Source of the DNA: JANOMH01 sp031422295
GTDB lineage: Bacteria; Pseudomonadota; Alphaproteobacteria; Rhodobacterales; Rhodobacteraceae
Reading direction: 5' to 3'
DNA length: 64,000 nt
NCBI GenBank assembly: GCA_031422295.1
Contig: JANOQM010000084.1
Span: forward strand, 71,725-135,724
How positions within the stretch are numbered: the first letter of the stretch is position 1; the number at the start of each line of letters is the position of its first letter. The notes below the pieces were generated by a model. It was given only the letters and a program-made list of their open reading frames with translations, ran no database searches and was not told the DNA's origin. This document shows, piece after piece, positions 45,490-52,771 of the stretch. Both the position numbers and the translations under genes were made by a program.

Positions 45490-46028
45490 CCCGGATGGAC
45501 CAGACCCGCGATTTCCTGCCCGTCCGTATTGCGGTTCTGACCGTCAGTGATACCCGCAGCCCGGCGGATGACAAATCCGGCGATACGCTGGTCGAACGCC
45601 TGACCGGCGCGGGGCATGTTTTGGCCGCGCGGGGCATTGTCCGGGATGACCGGGCCGTGATTGCAGATCAGTTGCGGGCGTGGTGCGCCGATCCGGGGGT
45701 GGATGTGATCCTGACCACCGGGGGCACTGGCCTGACCGGCCGGGATGTCACGATCGAGGCGCACCGCGATGTCTATGAAAAGGAAATCGAGGCGTTTGGG
45801 ACGGTATTCACCATTGTCTCGATGCAAAAGATCGGTACCAGTGCGGTTCAAAGCCGGGCAACCGGCGGGGTAGCGCTGGGTACCTATCTGTTCGCCCTGC
45901 CGGGCAGTCCGGGGGCCTGTCGGGATGCCTGGGACGATATTCTGCGCCTGCAGCTGGATTACCGTCACCGCCCGTGTAATTTTGTCGAGATATTTCCACG
46001 GCTTGACGAACATAAACGGCGCAAATAG
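45486..46028 (+). CDS. moaB: Molybdenum cofactor biosynthesis protein MoaB
   Basis: 180 aa MoaB/MogA-like protein, adenylylating or handling molybdopterin. Seen: VRIAVLTVSDTRSPADDKSGDTL, DVILTTGGTGLTGRDVTIEA (the TTGGTG motif binding molybdopterin), and GTYLFALPGSPGACRDAWDDIL. The MoeA-like domains are absent. The start overlaps the upstream UDG-like stop. Converges on the DsbD-type gene across two palindromic repeats. Confidence 0.93.
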   Translation: MTRMDQTRDFLPVRIAVLTVSDTRSPADDKSGDTLVERLTGAGHVLAARGIVRDDRAVIADQLRAWCADPGVDVILTTGGTGLTGRDVTIEAHRDVYEKEIEAFGTVFTIVSMQKIGTSAVQSRATGGVALGTYLFALPGSPGACRDAWDDILRLQLDYRHRPCNFVEIFPRLDEHKRRK

Positions 46029-46035
46029 CCGACCC

Positions 46036-46059
46036 GTAAGGTGGGTTCTAACCCACGTT
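46036..46059. repeat. Dispersed palindromic repeat, copy 4
   Basis: GTAAGGTGGGTT-CT-AACCCACGTT, eight bases after the moaB stop; the same family as copies 1-3 near 22.7 kb. Confidence 0.8.
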
Positions 46060-46092
46060 GTACGGAATCGGCAAAATCATGATCTGGTCAAA

Positions 46093-46117
46093 GTAAGGTG
46101 GGTTTCAACCCACGTTT
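46093..46117. repeat. Dispersed palindromic repeat, copy 5
   Basis: GTAAGGTGGGTT-TC-AACCCACGTTT, same orientation as copy 4 and eight bases from the DsbD-type stop. The pair may terminate both convergent genes. Confidence 0.8.
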
Positions 46118-46124
46118 GCTGGCA

Positions 46125-46940
46125 TCAACCCGCAGCACAGCCTTGAATATCGACGGCCCGGTCATCGCCCAGCACTGTGATCCGCAGGGCGGACCGGTCC
46201 AGGGCAAAGGCCGCCCCACTGACATGCACCATCCGCGCCCGGGCCGTCAGGGCATTGCCATCGCGCGTCACATCCGTCTCGGACACCCAGATCTGCGGAT
46301 CGCCCGCTTCAATCACAATGACCTCAGTCCCGCCGGCGGTCGGCAGGTGCAGGACGGCTGTGATCCACATACCATCATCAGCCGGTTCGACGGCGCAGGT
46401 GGCAGTGGTTAGCCCGGCCTCGGCCCCGCTGATCGGGGTGTCGATCAAAGCCGTCACAATCGCCACATCACGCTGCGCGGCAGGGGGCAGGTCGGCCGCA
46501 AAGGTCAGGTGGACCGGCACGCAGATATCCAGACAGACACCAATCTCGACTTCGCCCTGCAGCCGGGTCGGTGCGCCTGCGACCGATGGCGTAATCTCGA
46601 TCGGGATCACCACCTGATTGTGATACCCGAAGCTGCGCATGCCATTCTGGTCGAACACCTCGGGCGTGGGCCAGTGAAACGCGGCCCCGCCGATGTTTTC
46701 CGACCCTGCCCAGCTGAACGCGGGCGGAATGCCACCATCGCCGGGGGCGCGCCAATAGGTTTTCCAGCCCGGCGCAAGGGTCAGCCGTAACCCCGCCATC
46801 TGCGTGCCATCCGCTGTTTGCCAGCCCGGCAGAACCTCGATCCGGACCACGTCATCGGGTGGGCCCGCAAGGGCGGGCAGGGCCGGGGCTAGGGCTGAGA
46901 CAAGCACTGCGGCGCATGAAAGGAGCGTGGATTTTAACAT
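46125..46940 (-). CDS. Periplasmic protein with DsbD alpha-like domain
   Basis: 271 aa from the ATG at 46940 (four residues longer from 46952). Signal peptide ending near PALA, then a domain like the N-terminal (alpha) domain of DsbD: LAPGWKTYWRAPGDGGIPP, WPTPEVFDQNGMRSFGYHNQVVIPIE, and the cysteine motif IGVCLDICVPVHL, expected to accept electrons from a membrane reductase. The membrane and thioredoxin domains of full DsbD are missing, so it is a single-domain version as found in other Rhodobacterales. A C-terminal Cys near IQGCAAG is also present. Confidence 0.85.
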   Translation of the reverse strand: MLKSTLLSCAAVLVSALAPALPALAGPPDDVVRIEVLPGWQTADGTQMAGLRLTLAPGWKTYWRAPGDGGIPPAFSWAGSENIGGAAFHWPTPEVFDQNGMRSFGYHNQVVIPIEITPSVAGAPTRLQGEVEIGVCLDICVPVHLTFAADLPPAAQRDVAIVTALIDTPISGAEAGLTTATCAVEPADDGMWITAVLHLPTAGGTEVIVIEAGDPQIWVSETDVTRDGNALTARARMVHVSGAAFALDRSALRITVLGDDRAVDIQGCAAG

Positions 46941-47045
46941 GTCGGCGAACATAAGCCCATTGATTGCGATAGGAAGTCACGTTGCAGCGAGACCGGCGCG
47001 AGCCCCCCCTTGCGCGTGACCCGGCTGCATCACATCATCCATCAT

Positions 47046-47615
47046 ATGAAATCTGAACCCACATCCCTGCGGGGCAAGCTGCTGATCGCCATGCCAGCGA
47101 TGGCCGATCCGCGTTTTGCGCATAGTGTCGTTTATCTGTGTGATCATTCGCCCAAAGGCGCGATGGGTCTGATTGTGAACAAACCGACCCCCGATGTCCG
47201 GATGCCCGAATTGCTGGAGCAGCTGGGTATTGCCCCGCAACCGGGGATGCGTGACATCCGGGTGCATTTTGGCGGTCCGGTCGAACGCGCCCGTGGTTTT
47301 GTGCTGCATTCCGCAGATTATACATCCGGCGCCGCGACCATGGCTGTCGATTCCGAAACCTCGATGACCGCCACGCTTGAGGTGCTGGAAGATATTGCCA
47401 AGGGTCGCGGTCCGCAGCAGTCGATGTTCGCGCTGGGCTATGCCGGATGGGGGCCGGGCCAGCTTGAGGCTGAAATTGCCGGGAATGGCTGGCTGAGTTG
47501 CGCCCCCCGGTCCGATATCGTGTTTGGCCGGGCGGATGAACACAAATGGTCGGCGGCGTTGAAATCAATGGGGGTTAATCCTGTTGGACTGTCGCCGATG
47601 TCGGGTCGGGCCTAA
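47046..47615 (+). CDS. YqgE/AlgH family protein (DUF179)
   Basis: 189 aa. Family motifs: LRGKLLIAMPAMADPRFAHSVVYLC, GAMGLIVNKPTP, VHFGGPVERARGFVLHS and the C-terminal LGYAGWGPGQLEAEIAGNGWL. The ATG at 47046 is chosen because the family N-terminus follows at once. Despite the AlgH name (alginate regulator) no clear function is established. Its last residues and stop lie in a four-copy 16-base tandem repeat shared with the convergent CoA-transferase gene. Confidence 0.9.
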   Translation: MKSEPTSLRGKLLIAMPAMADPRFAHSVVYLCDHSPKGAMGLIVNKPTPDVRMPELLEQLGIAPQPGMRDIRVHFGGPVERARGFVLHSADYTSGAATMAVDSETSMTATLEVLEDIAKGRGPQQSMFALGYAGWGPGQLEAEIAGNGWLSCAPRSDIVFGRADEHKWSAALKSMGVNPVGLSPMSGRA

Positions 47616-47663
47616 GTCGGGTCGGGCCTAAGTCGGATCGGGCCTAGGTCGGATCGGGCCTAG
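47600..47663. repeat. Four tandem copies of a 16-base unit
   Basis: Unit GTCGGRTCGGGCCTAR repeated four times without interruption (two GGT/TAA copies, then two GGA/TAG copies). Unit 1 supplies the YqgE stop codon TAA; unit 3 supplies, on the other strand, the CoA-transferase TAG. Copy number may vary between strains. Confidence 0.9.
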
Positions 47664-48834
47664 GTCGCAATTCCGCCAGCACATCTGCTGTGTCCTGTCC
47701 GAAATGCGGTGGCGGCAGGCGGTAGCTCACCGGGGTGCGTGACAGATGCAGCGGGTTGCCCAGCAGCCGCACGGCCCCGCCTTGCACATCATCGCGCGGC
47801 ATCGAGACGATCATCCCGCGCGCGGCCACCTGATCGCTGGCAAAGGTCTGGTCCAGCCGGTTGACCGGCCCGACCGGCACGCCAGCAGCCTCCAGCCCCG
47901 CCGTGATTGCGGCCATGGTCCGCCCCCGGAACAGCGGGGCGAGTGTGGCCAGCAGTGCCTCGCGGTGCGTCAATCGTGCTGGATTGGTTGCATAATCCGG
48001 CGTGTCGGCCAGCCCTTCGACCGCCAGGAAGGCACAGGTGCGCCGGAACTGCCCGTCATTGCCGACAGCGACAATCACATGCCCGTCGGATGCCTCAAAC
48101 ACCTGATAAGGCACGATATTGGGGTGGCCGTTGCCGCGCCGTTGCGGGGTCTTGCCCGACGTCAGATAGTTCACCCCTTCGTTGATCAGCCAGGCAATCT
48201 GCGTATCGACCAGGGCCACGTCGATATGCTGCCCCTCGCCGGTTTTGGTCCGGTGATGCAGCGCCGCCAGAATGCCCGTGGTCGCATACATGCCGCACAT
48301 CACATCGGCGATGCCGACCCCGGTTTTCATCGGCATGCCGTCCGGATCGCCGGTCAGCGACATGATCCCGCCATAGCCCTGCGCCATCAGATCATAGCCC
48401 GGTTTGGCGGCATTCGGGCCGGTCTGGCCATAGCCCGAGATCGAACAAAAGATCAGGCTAGGGTGTGCCGCGCACAGGGTCGCATGGTCCAGCCCGTATT
48501 TGTCCAGCCCGCCGGGTTTGAAATTTTCGATCAGAATATCGGCCGTTGCGGCCAAGGCGCGGATCGTATCCTGCCCTGCCGGCGTGGCAATATCGACGGC
48601 GACGGATAGTTTATTGCGGTTGGTCGACATGAAATAGGCCGATAAATCGGTAGGTTGGCCCGCCAGATCATTCACATAGGGCGGCCCCCATGTGCGTGTA
48701 TCGTCGCCATTGGACCCCGGGTTTTCGATCTTGATCACCCGCGCCCCAAGGTCGCCCAACAGCTGGGTGCAGGTGGGTCCGGCCAGAATCCGGCTAAGGT
48801 CCAGCACTGTCAGCCCGTCTAATGCGCCTGCCAT
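47644..48834 (-). CDS. CaiB/BaiF CoA-transferase family protein
   Basis: 396 aa class III CoA-transferase, moving CoA between carboxylic acids. Seen: LDLSRILAGPTCTQLLGDLGARVIKIE (family N-terminus), NRNKLSVAVDI, the catalytic aspartate region GYDLMAQGYGGIMSLTG, and GEGQHIDVALVD. Frc-type enzymes use the Asp in GYD. The ATG at 48834 is used since the domain starts there with AGGA upstream; 48867 would add 11 residues. Substrate unknown. C-terminal residues (RPRPDPT) derive from the tandem repeat. Confidence 0.92.
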   Translation of the reverse strand: MAGALDGLTVLDLSRILAGPTCTQLLGDLGARVIKIENPGSNGDDTRTWGPPYVNDLAGQPTDLSAYFMSTNRNKLSVAVDIATPAGQDTIRALAATADILIENFKPGGLDKYGLDHATLCAAHPSLIFCSISGYGQTGPNAAKPGYDLMAQGYGGIMSLTGDPDGMPMKTGVGIADVMCGMYATTGILAALHHRTKTGEGQHIDVALVDTQIAWLINEGVNYLTSGKTPQRRGNGHPNIVPYQVFEASDGHVIVAVGNDGQFRRTCAFLAVEGLADTPDYATNPARLTHREALLATLAPLFRGRTMAAITAGLEAAGVPVGPVNRLDQTFASDQVAARGMIVSMPRDDVQGGAVRLLGNPLHLSRTPVSYRLPPPHFGQDTADVLAELRPRPDPT

Positions 48835-48921
48835 GATCCTACTCCAGCTTACATTAGTCGGTGTCATCTTTGGCCGGGTAAAGCGCCCGCTGCAAGGGGC
48901 CGATTAGCGCTAGGCGGCGGC

Positions 48922-49491
48922 TTAAGGTGCGGCGATAAGGGCGGCAAAAATCGCCATGGCGCTGGGGCTGGCCCAATCGGCATCGCCTTGCAACCGGCCG
49001 ATTTCCTGTCCATCGCGGTTCAGGATCACGCTGATCGGCAGGGCTAAAACTCCCATATCGCGGGCCAGTTCCTGTTGCGGGTCGCGGTGCAGCGGCAGGT
49101 TATCCACCCCGATTTCAGCAAAAAACTGCTGCATCCCCGGCAGCGCGTTCCGCCCGGTGGCAATGGTCACAACCTGAAAATCCTGTGATCCCATGGCCGC
49201 CTGCAACGCCGACAGCTGTGGCATTTCCTTGCGGCAGGGCGCGCACCAAGTTGCCCAGAAATTGACCAGCACGATCTGACCGGCGTAATCGTCAAACGTC
49301 ACCACCGAATCGTCAAACCCCAGAAACGGCACATCCGAACCGGGCTGTGCTGTGCTGTGAAAGTTCAGCTTGCGCATATCGCCGTCGCGCAGGGCCATCA
49401 GGGCGGCAGGATCGGCCACGGTTTGTGCTGCCGCAGGGTTTGCAAGCAGGGCCAGCGCCGTATAGACAACCGCGACAGTGATTTTCAGCAT
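48922..49491 (-). CDS. TlpA-type thioredoxin-like protein, exported
   Basis: 189 aa periplasmic thiol-disulfide protein. A signal peptide ([23 protein letters not shown]) precedes a thioredoxin-like domain with the active site [17 protein letters not shown] (CAPC) and the cis-Pro segment [11 protein letters not shown]. Expected role: reducing cysteines for cytochrome c maturation or similar. The ATG at 49491 has CGGAG upstream. Only 25 bases separate it from the divergent argH start. Confidence 0.9.
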   Translation of the reverse strand: MLKITVAVVYTALALLANPAAAQTVADPAALMALRDGDMRKLNFHSTAQPGSDVPFLGFDDSVVTFDDYAGQIVLVNFWATWCAPCRKEMPQLSALQAAMGSQDFQVVTIATGRNALPGMQQFFAEIGVDNLPLHRDPQQELARDMGVLALPISVILNRDGQEIGRLQGDADWASPSAMAIFAALIAAP

Positions 49492-49516
49492 GCGCACACT
49501 CCGACAGGACGACAAT

Positions 49517-50905
49517 ATGACCAAGACCAGCAATGCCATGTGGGGCGGGCGGTTCGTATCCGGGCCTGACGCGATCATGGAGGCGATCAATGCCTCGATC
49601 TCGTTCGACAAACGGATGGCCGCGCAGGACATTGCAGGGTCTCGCGCCCATGCCGCGATGTTGGCGGCGACGGGTATCATCTCGGATAGCGATGCGGATG
49701 CGATCAGGGAAGGCCTGCTCACGGTGTTGTCAGAGATTGAGGGCGGGAATTTCGTGTTTTCGACGGCGCTGGAGGATATTCACATGAATGTCGAAGCGCG
49801 GTTGAAGGAATTGATTGGCGAGCCTGCCGGGCGGCTGCATACGGCGCGGTCGCGCAATGATCAGGTGGCGTTGGATTTCCGGCTGTGGGTCCGCGATCAG
49901 TGTGATGCGGCGGATGGTGCATTGCTGGCGCTGATCAGGGCGCTGCTGGTGCAGGCCGAGGCTGGGGCCGACTGGGTAATGCCCGGATTTACCCACCTGC
50001 AAGTGGCCCAGCCGGTGACTTTTGGTCACCATATGCTGGCCTATGTCGAAATGCTGGCGCGTGACCGTTCCCGGTTTGCCGATGCGCGGGCGCGGATGAA
50101 TGACTCGCCCTTGGGTGCTGTGGCATTGGCGGGCACGTCGTTTCCGATTGACCGGCTGATGACGGCGCAGGCGCTGGGGTTTGACGGACCGATGGCTAAT
50201 TCGCTCGATGCCGTCAGCGACCGCGATTTTGCGCTGGAGTTTCTGGCGGCGGCCAGCATTTGCGCGATGCACCTGAGCCGCCTCGCCGAAGAACTGGTGA
50301 TCTGGTCCACCGTTCAGTTCCGCTTTGTCCGCCTGTCGGACCGCTGGTCCACCGGGTCATCTATCATGCCGCAAAAACGCAACCCGGATGCGGCCGAGTT
50401 GATCCGCGCCAAGGTGGGCCGGATCATGGGGGCGAATGTGGCGCTGATGATGGTGATGAAGGGGCTGCCGCTGACCTATTCCAAGGATATGCAGGAAGAT
50501 AAGGAACAGGTGTTTGACGCCGCAGATAACCTGATGCTGGCCTTGGCCGCGATGACCGGGATGATCGGGGATATGGCCCCGAACCGCGACGCGATGCAGG
50601 CCGCCGCCGGGGCCGGGTTTTCCACCGCGACCGATCTGGCCGACTGGCTGGTCCGCGAATTGGGCCTGCCGTTCCGCGAGGCGCATCATGTCACGGGGGC
50701 GCTCGTAGCGCTGGCCGAACGACAGGGCGTGGATTTGCCGGACTTGTCACTGGACCAGATGAAGTCCGTGCATCAGGCTATCCGGGCGGATGTGTTTGCT
50801 GTGTTGGGGGTCGAAAATTCGGTGGCCAGTCGCGTAAGTTATGGTGGAACCGCACCCACGCAGGTGCGTGCACAGGTGGCAAGATGGAAGGAAGGTTTGG
50901 CATGA
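49517..50905 (+). CDS. argH: Argininosuccinate lyase
   Basis: Last step of arginine synthesis: argininosuccinate to arginine and fumarate; 462 aa, tetrameric. Seen: MWGGRF at the N-terminus, [48 protein letters not shown], and the fumarate-lyase signature [12 protein letters not shown] with the catalytic Ser region. The ATG at 49517 has AGGAC upstream. The TGA overlaps the start of a small lipoprotein gene (ATGA). Confidence 0.97.
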   Translation: MTKTSNAMWGGRFVSGPDAIMEAINASISFDKRMAAQDIAGSRAHAAMLAATGIISDSDADAIREGLLTVLSEIEGGNFVFSTALEDIHMNVEARLKELIGEPAGRLHTARSRNDQVALDFRLWVRDQCDAADGALLALIRALLVQAEAGADWVMPGFTHLQVAQPVTFGHHMLAYVEMLARDRSRFADARARMNDSPLGAVALAGTSFPIDRLMTAQALGFDGPMANSLDAVSDRDFALEFLAAASICAMHLSRLAEELVIWSTVQFRFVRLSDRWSTGSSIMPQKRNPDAAELIRAKVGRIMGANVALMMVMKGLPLTYSKDMQEDKEQVFDAADNLMLALAAMTGMIGDMAPNRDAMQAAAGAGFSTATDLADWLVRELGLPFREAHHVTGALVALAERQGVDLPDLSLDQMKSVHQAIRADVFAVLGVENSVASRVSYGGTAPTQVRAQVARWKEGLA

Positions 50906-51075
50906 AGATATTGTTCATACTGGGTGCGACGGCGGGTCTGGCCGGATGCGGCGCAGACGCACCGCCCTTTGTGCCTGCTGCGTCGGCCAATGTTTCGGTC
51001 GGCGCTGGCGGATTGTCGACCAACACGGCGCTGGGGGTCAGCAATGGCATCATATCACTGGGGGTTAGCCTGTAA
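50902..51075 (+). CDS. Small lipoprotein downstream of argH
   Basis: 57 aa. N-terminus [16 protein letters not shown] is a lipoprotein signal with lipobox LAGC, leaving a mature peptide of 42 residues rich in Ser, Gly and Val with no charged core. No recognised function; small lipoproteins at this place next to argH recur in Rhodobacteraceae as far as I recall. Coupled to argH (ATGA) and to the DUF2834 gene (TAATG). Confidence 0.7.
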   Translation: MKILFILGATAGLAGCGADAPPFVPAASANVSVGAGGLSTNTALGVSNGIISLGVSL

Positions 51076-51395
51076 TGCCCTTGATAAGATGGATTTATCT
51101 GGGATTGGTCATCTGGGGCACCGTGCATCCGATGGTTTGGTTTATGCGCCATATGCGCGATACCGGCACCGGCCTGCGCGGGTTGATTGATGCCTGGTAT
51201 GTCAATGCGTCAACCACCGGGCTGACCTGGGACCTGACCATTGCGGCGATTGCCCTGACCGTGGCGGTGGTTGCCGATCTGGCGGCGCGCCGGGTCTGGC
51301 TGATGCTGATCGTCATTCCCGCCACATTCGGGATCGGGGTCAGTTGCGGGCTGCCGCTGTATTTGTTTTTGCGGTCCGGAGCCGCATCAAGGTAG
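51075..51395 (+). CDS. DUF2834 family membrane protein
   Basis: 106 aa with three predicted helices: RWIYLGLVIWGTVHPMVWF, LTIAAIALTVAVVADLAARR, WLMLIVIPATFGIGVSCGLPLYLFL. The middle loop LIDAWYVNASTTGLTWDL and the terminal helix are typical of DUF2834, of unknown function. Start overlaps the lipoprotein stop. Followed by the second GCCTCCGGCGG-type element. Confidence 0.8.
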   Translation: MPLIRWIYLGLVIWGTVHPMVWFMRHMRDTGTGLRGLIDAWYVNASTTGLTWDLTIAAIALTVAVVADLAARRVWLMLIVIPATFGIGVSCGLPLYLFLRSGAASR

Positions 51396-51397
51396 GT

Positions 51398-51422
51398 GCC
51401 TCCGGCGGAGGTATTTGGGCAA
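51398..51422. repeat. GCCTCCGGCGG-type intergenic element, copy 2
   Basis: GCCTCCGGCGGAGGTATTT followed by GGGCAA, two bases after the DUF2834 stop. Its core CCTCCG-G-CGGAGG is a perfect palindrome. Compare with the copy at 34167. Confidence 0.6.
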
Positions 51423-51459
51423 CTCCGAAAATCCACGATTGAGCGTTTGAAAGGCCGGA

Positions 51460-52725
51460 ATGGACCATTTTCTGTATCGTGACGGCCGCCTGTTTGCCGA
51501 AGATGTGCCGGTGGCCGAGATTGCGGCGCAGGTTGGCACGCCGTTCTATGTATATTCCAGTGCCACGTTGCTGCGCCATTACGGCCTGTTCGATGCGGCC
51601 TTGTCCGGGCTGCCCCATATGGTCTGTTTTGCGATGAAATCGCTGAGCAATGTGGCCATTCTGAAGCTGTTGGGTGATGCCGGGGCGGGGATGGATGTCG
51701 TGTCGGGCGGCGAGTATCTGCGCGCCCGCGCCGCAGGTGTGCCGGGCGACAAGATCGTATTTTCCGGCATTGGCAAGACCCGCGACGAGATGCGGCTGGC
51801 GCTCGAGGGCGGCATTCGGCAGTTCAATGTCGAGAGCGAACCCGAGATGGTCGTGCTGGACGAGGTGGCCCGGTCATTGGGGGTGGTAGCCCCGATTACG
51901 GTGCGGGTGAACCCCGATGTCGATGCCAAGACCCATGCCAAGATTGCCACCGGCAAGTCCGAGAACAAGTTCGGCATTCCGATTGCCCGGGCGCGGGAGG
52001 TTTATGCCATGGCTGCGGGGCTGCCCGGTCTGAAAGTGATCGGGATTGATGTGCATATCGGGTCGCAGCTGACCGAACTGGCCCCGTTTGAGCAAGCCTA
52101 CCGCAAGGTCGCCGAGTTGACCGCGGTGTTGCGTGCCGATGGTCATGTGATCAGCCGATTGGATTTGGGCGGTGGTCTGGGCATTCCCTATACCCGGGGC
52201 AACGAGGCCCCGCCGCTGCCACAGGATTATGGCGATCTGATCCGCCGCACCGTCGGTCATCTCGGCTGTGAGATCGAGATCGAACCGGGCCGGCTGATTT
52301 CGGGTAATGCCGGGATCATGGTCAGCAGGGTCATCTATGTGAAATCCGGCGAAGGCCGGGATTTCCTGATCTTGGACGGCGCGATGAATGATCTGATTCG
52401 CCCGGCGATGTATGACGCCTATCATGATATTATTCCGGTGGTTGAGCCTGTGCCCGGAGTCGACCAGCGCCCCTATGACATTGTCGGCCCGGTCTGTGAA
52501 AGTGGCGATACCTTTGCCAAGGGTCGCCAGATGCCCCCGGTGGCGGCGGGCGATCTGGTCGCGTTCCGGTCGGCGGGGGCGTATGGCGCGGTGATGGCCA
52601 GCGAATACAATTCCCGCCCGTTGATCCCCGAAGTGCTGGTGAAAGGTGATCAATTCGCAGTTATCCGCGCAAGACCTACCTATGATGAAATGATTTCACG
52701 CGATACCATACCCGAATGGGTCTGA
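51460..52725 (+). CDS. lysA: Diaminopimelate decarboxylase
   Basis: PLP enzyme making lysine from meso-diaminopimelate, 421 aa, fold III. Lys of the Schiff base lies in VCFAMKSLSNVAIL; also seen are GAGMDVVSGGEYLRARAAG, DVHIGSQLTELAPF (the HIGSQ motif), GGGLGIPY, EPGRLISGNAG, and CESGDTFAKGR with the catalytic cysteine. AAAGGCCGG lies before the ATG. It is followed 46 bases later by the DUF4175 gene. Confidence 0.97.
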   Translation: MDHFLYRDGRLFAEDVPVAEIAAQVGTPFYVYSSATLLRHYGLFDAALSGLPHMVCFAMKSLSNVAILKLLGDAGAGMDVVSGGEYLRARAAGVPGDKIVFSGIGKTRDEMRLALEGGIRQFNVESEPEMVVLDEVARSLGVVAPITVRVNPDVDAKTHAKIATGKSENKFGIPIARAREVYAMAAGLPGLKVIGIDVHIGSQLTELAPFEQAYRKVAELTAVLRADGHVISRLDLGGGLGIPYTRGNEAPPLPQDYGDLIRRTVGHLGCEIEIEPGRLISGNAGIMVSRVIYVKSGEGRDFLILDGAMNDLIRPAMYDAYHDIIPVVEPVPGVDQRPYDIVGPVCESGDTFAKGRQMPPVAAGDLVAFRSAGAYGAVMASEYNSRPLIPEVLVKGDQFAVIRARPTYDEMISRDTIPEWV

Positions 52726-52771
52726 GTGTCTTAGATAGAGTTTACGTTACAGGAGCGGGCCACTGACCAGC

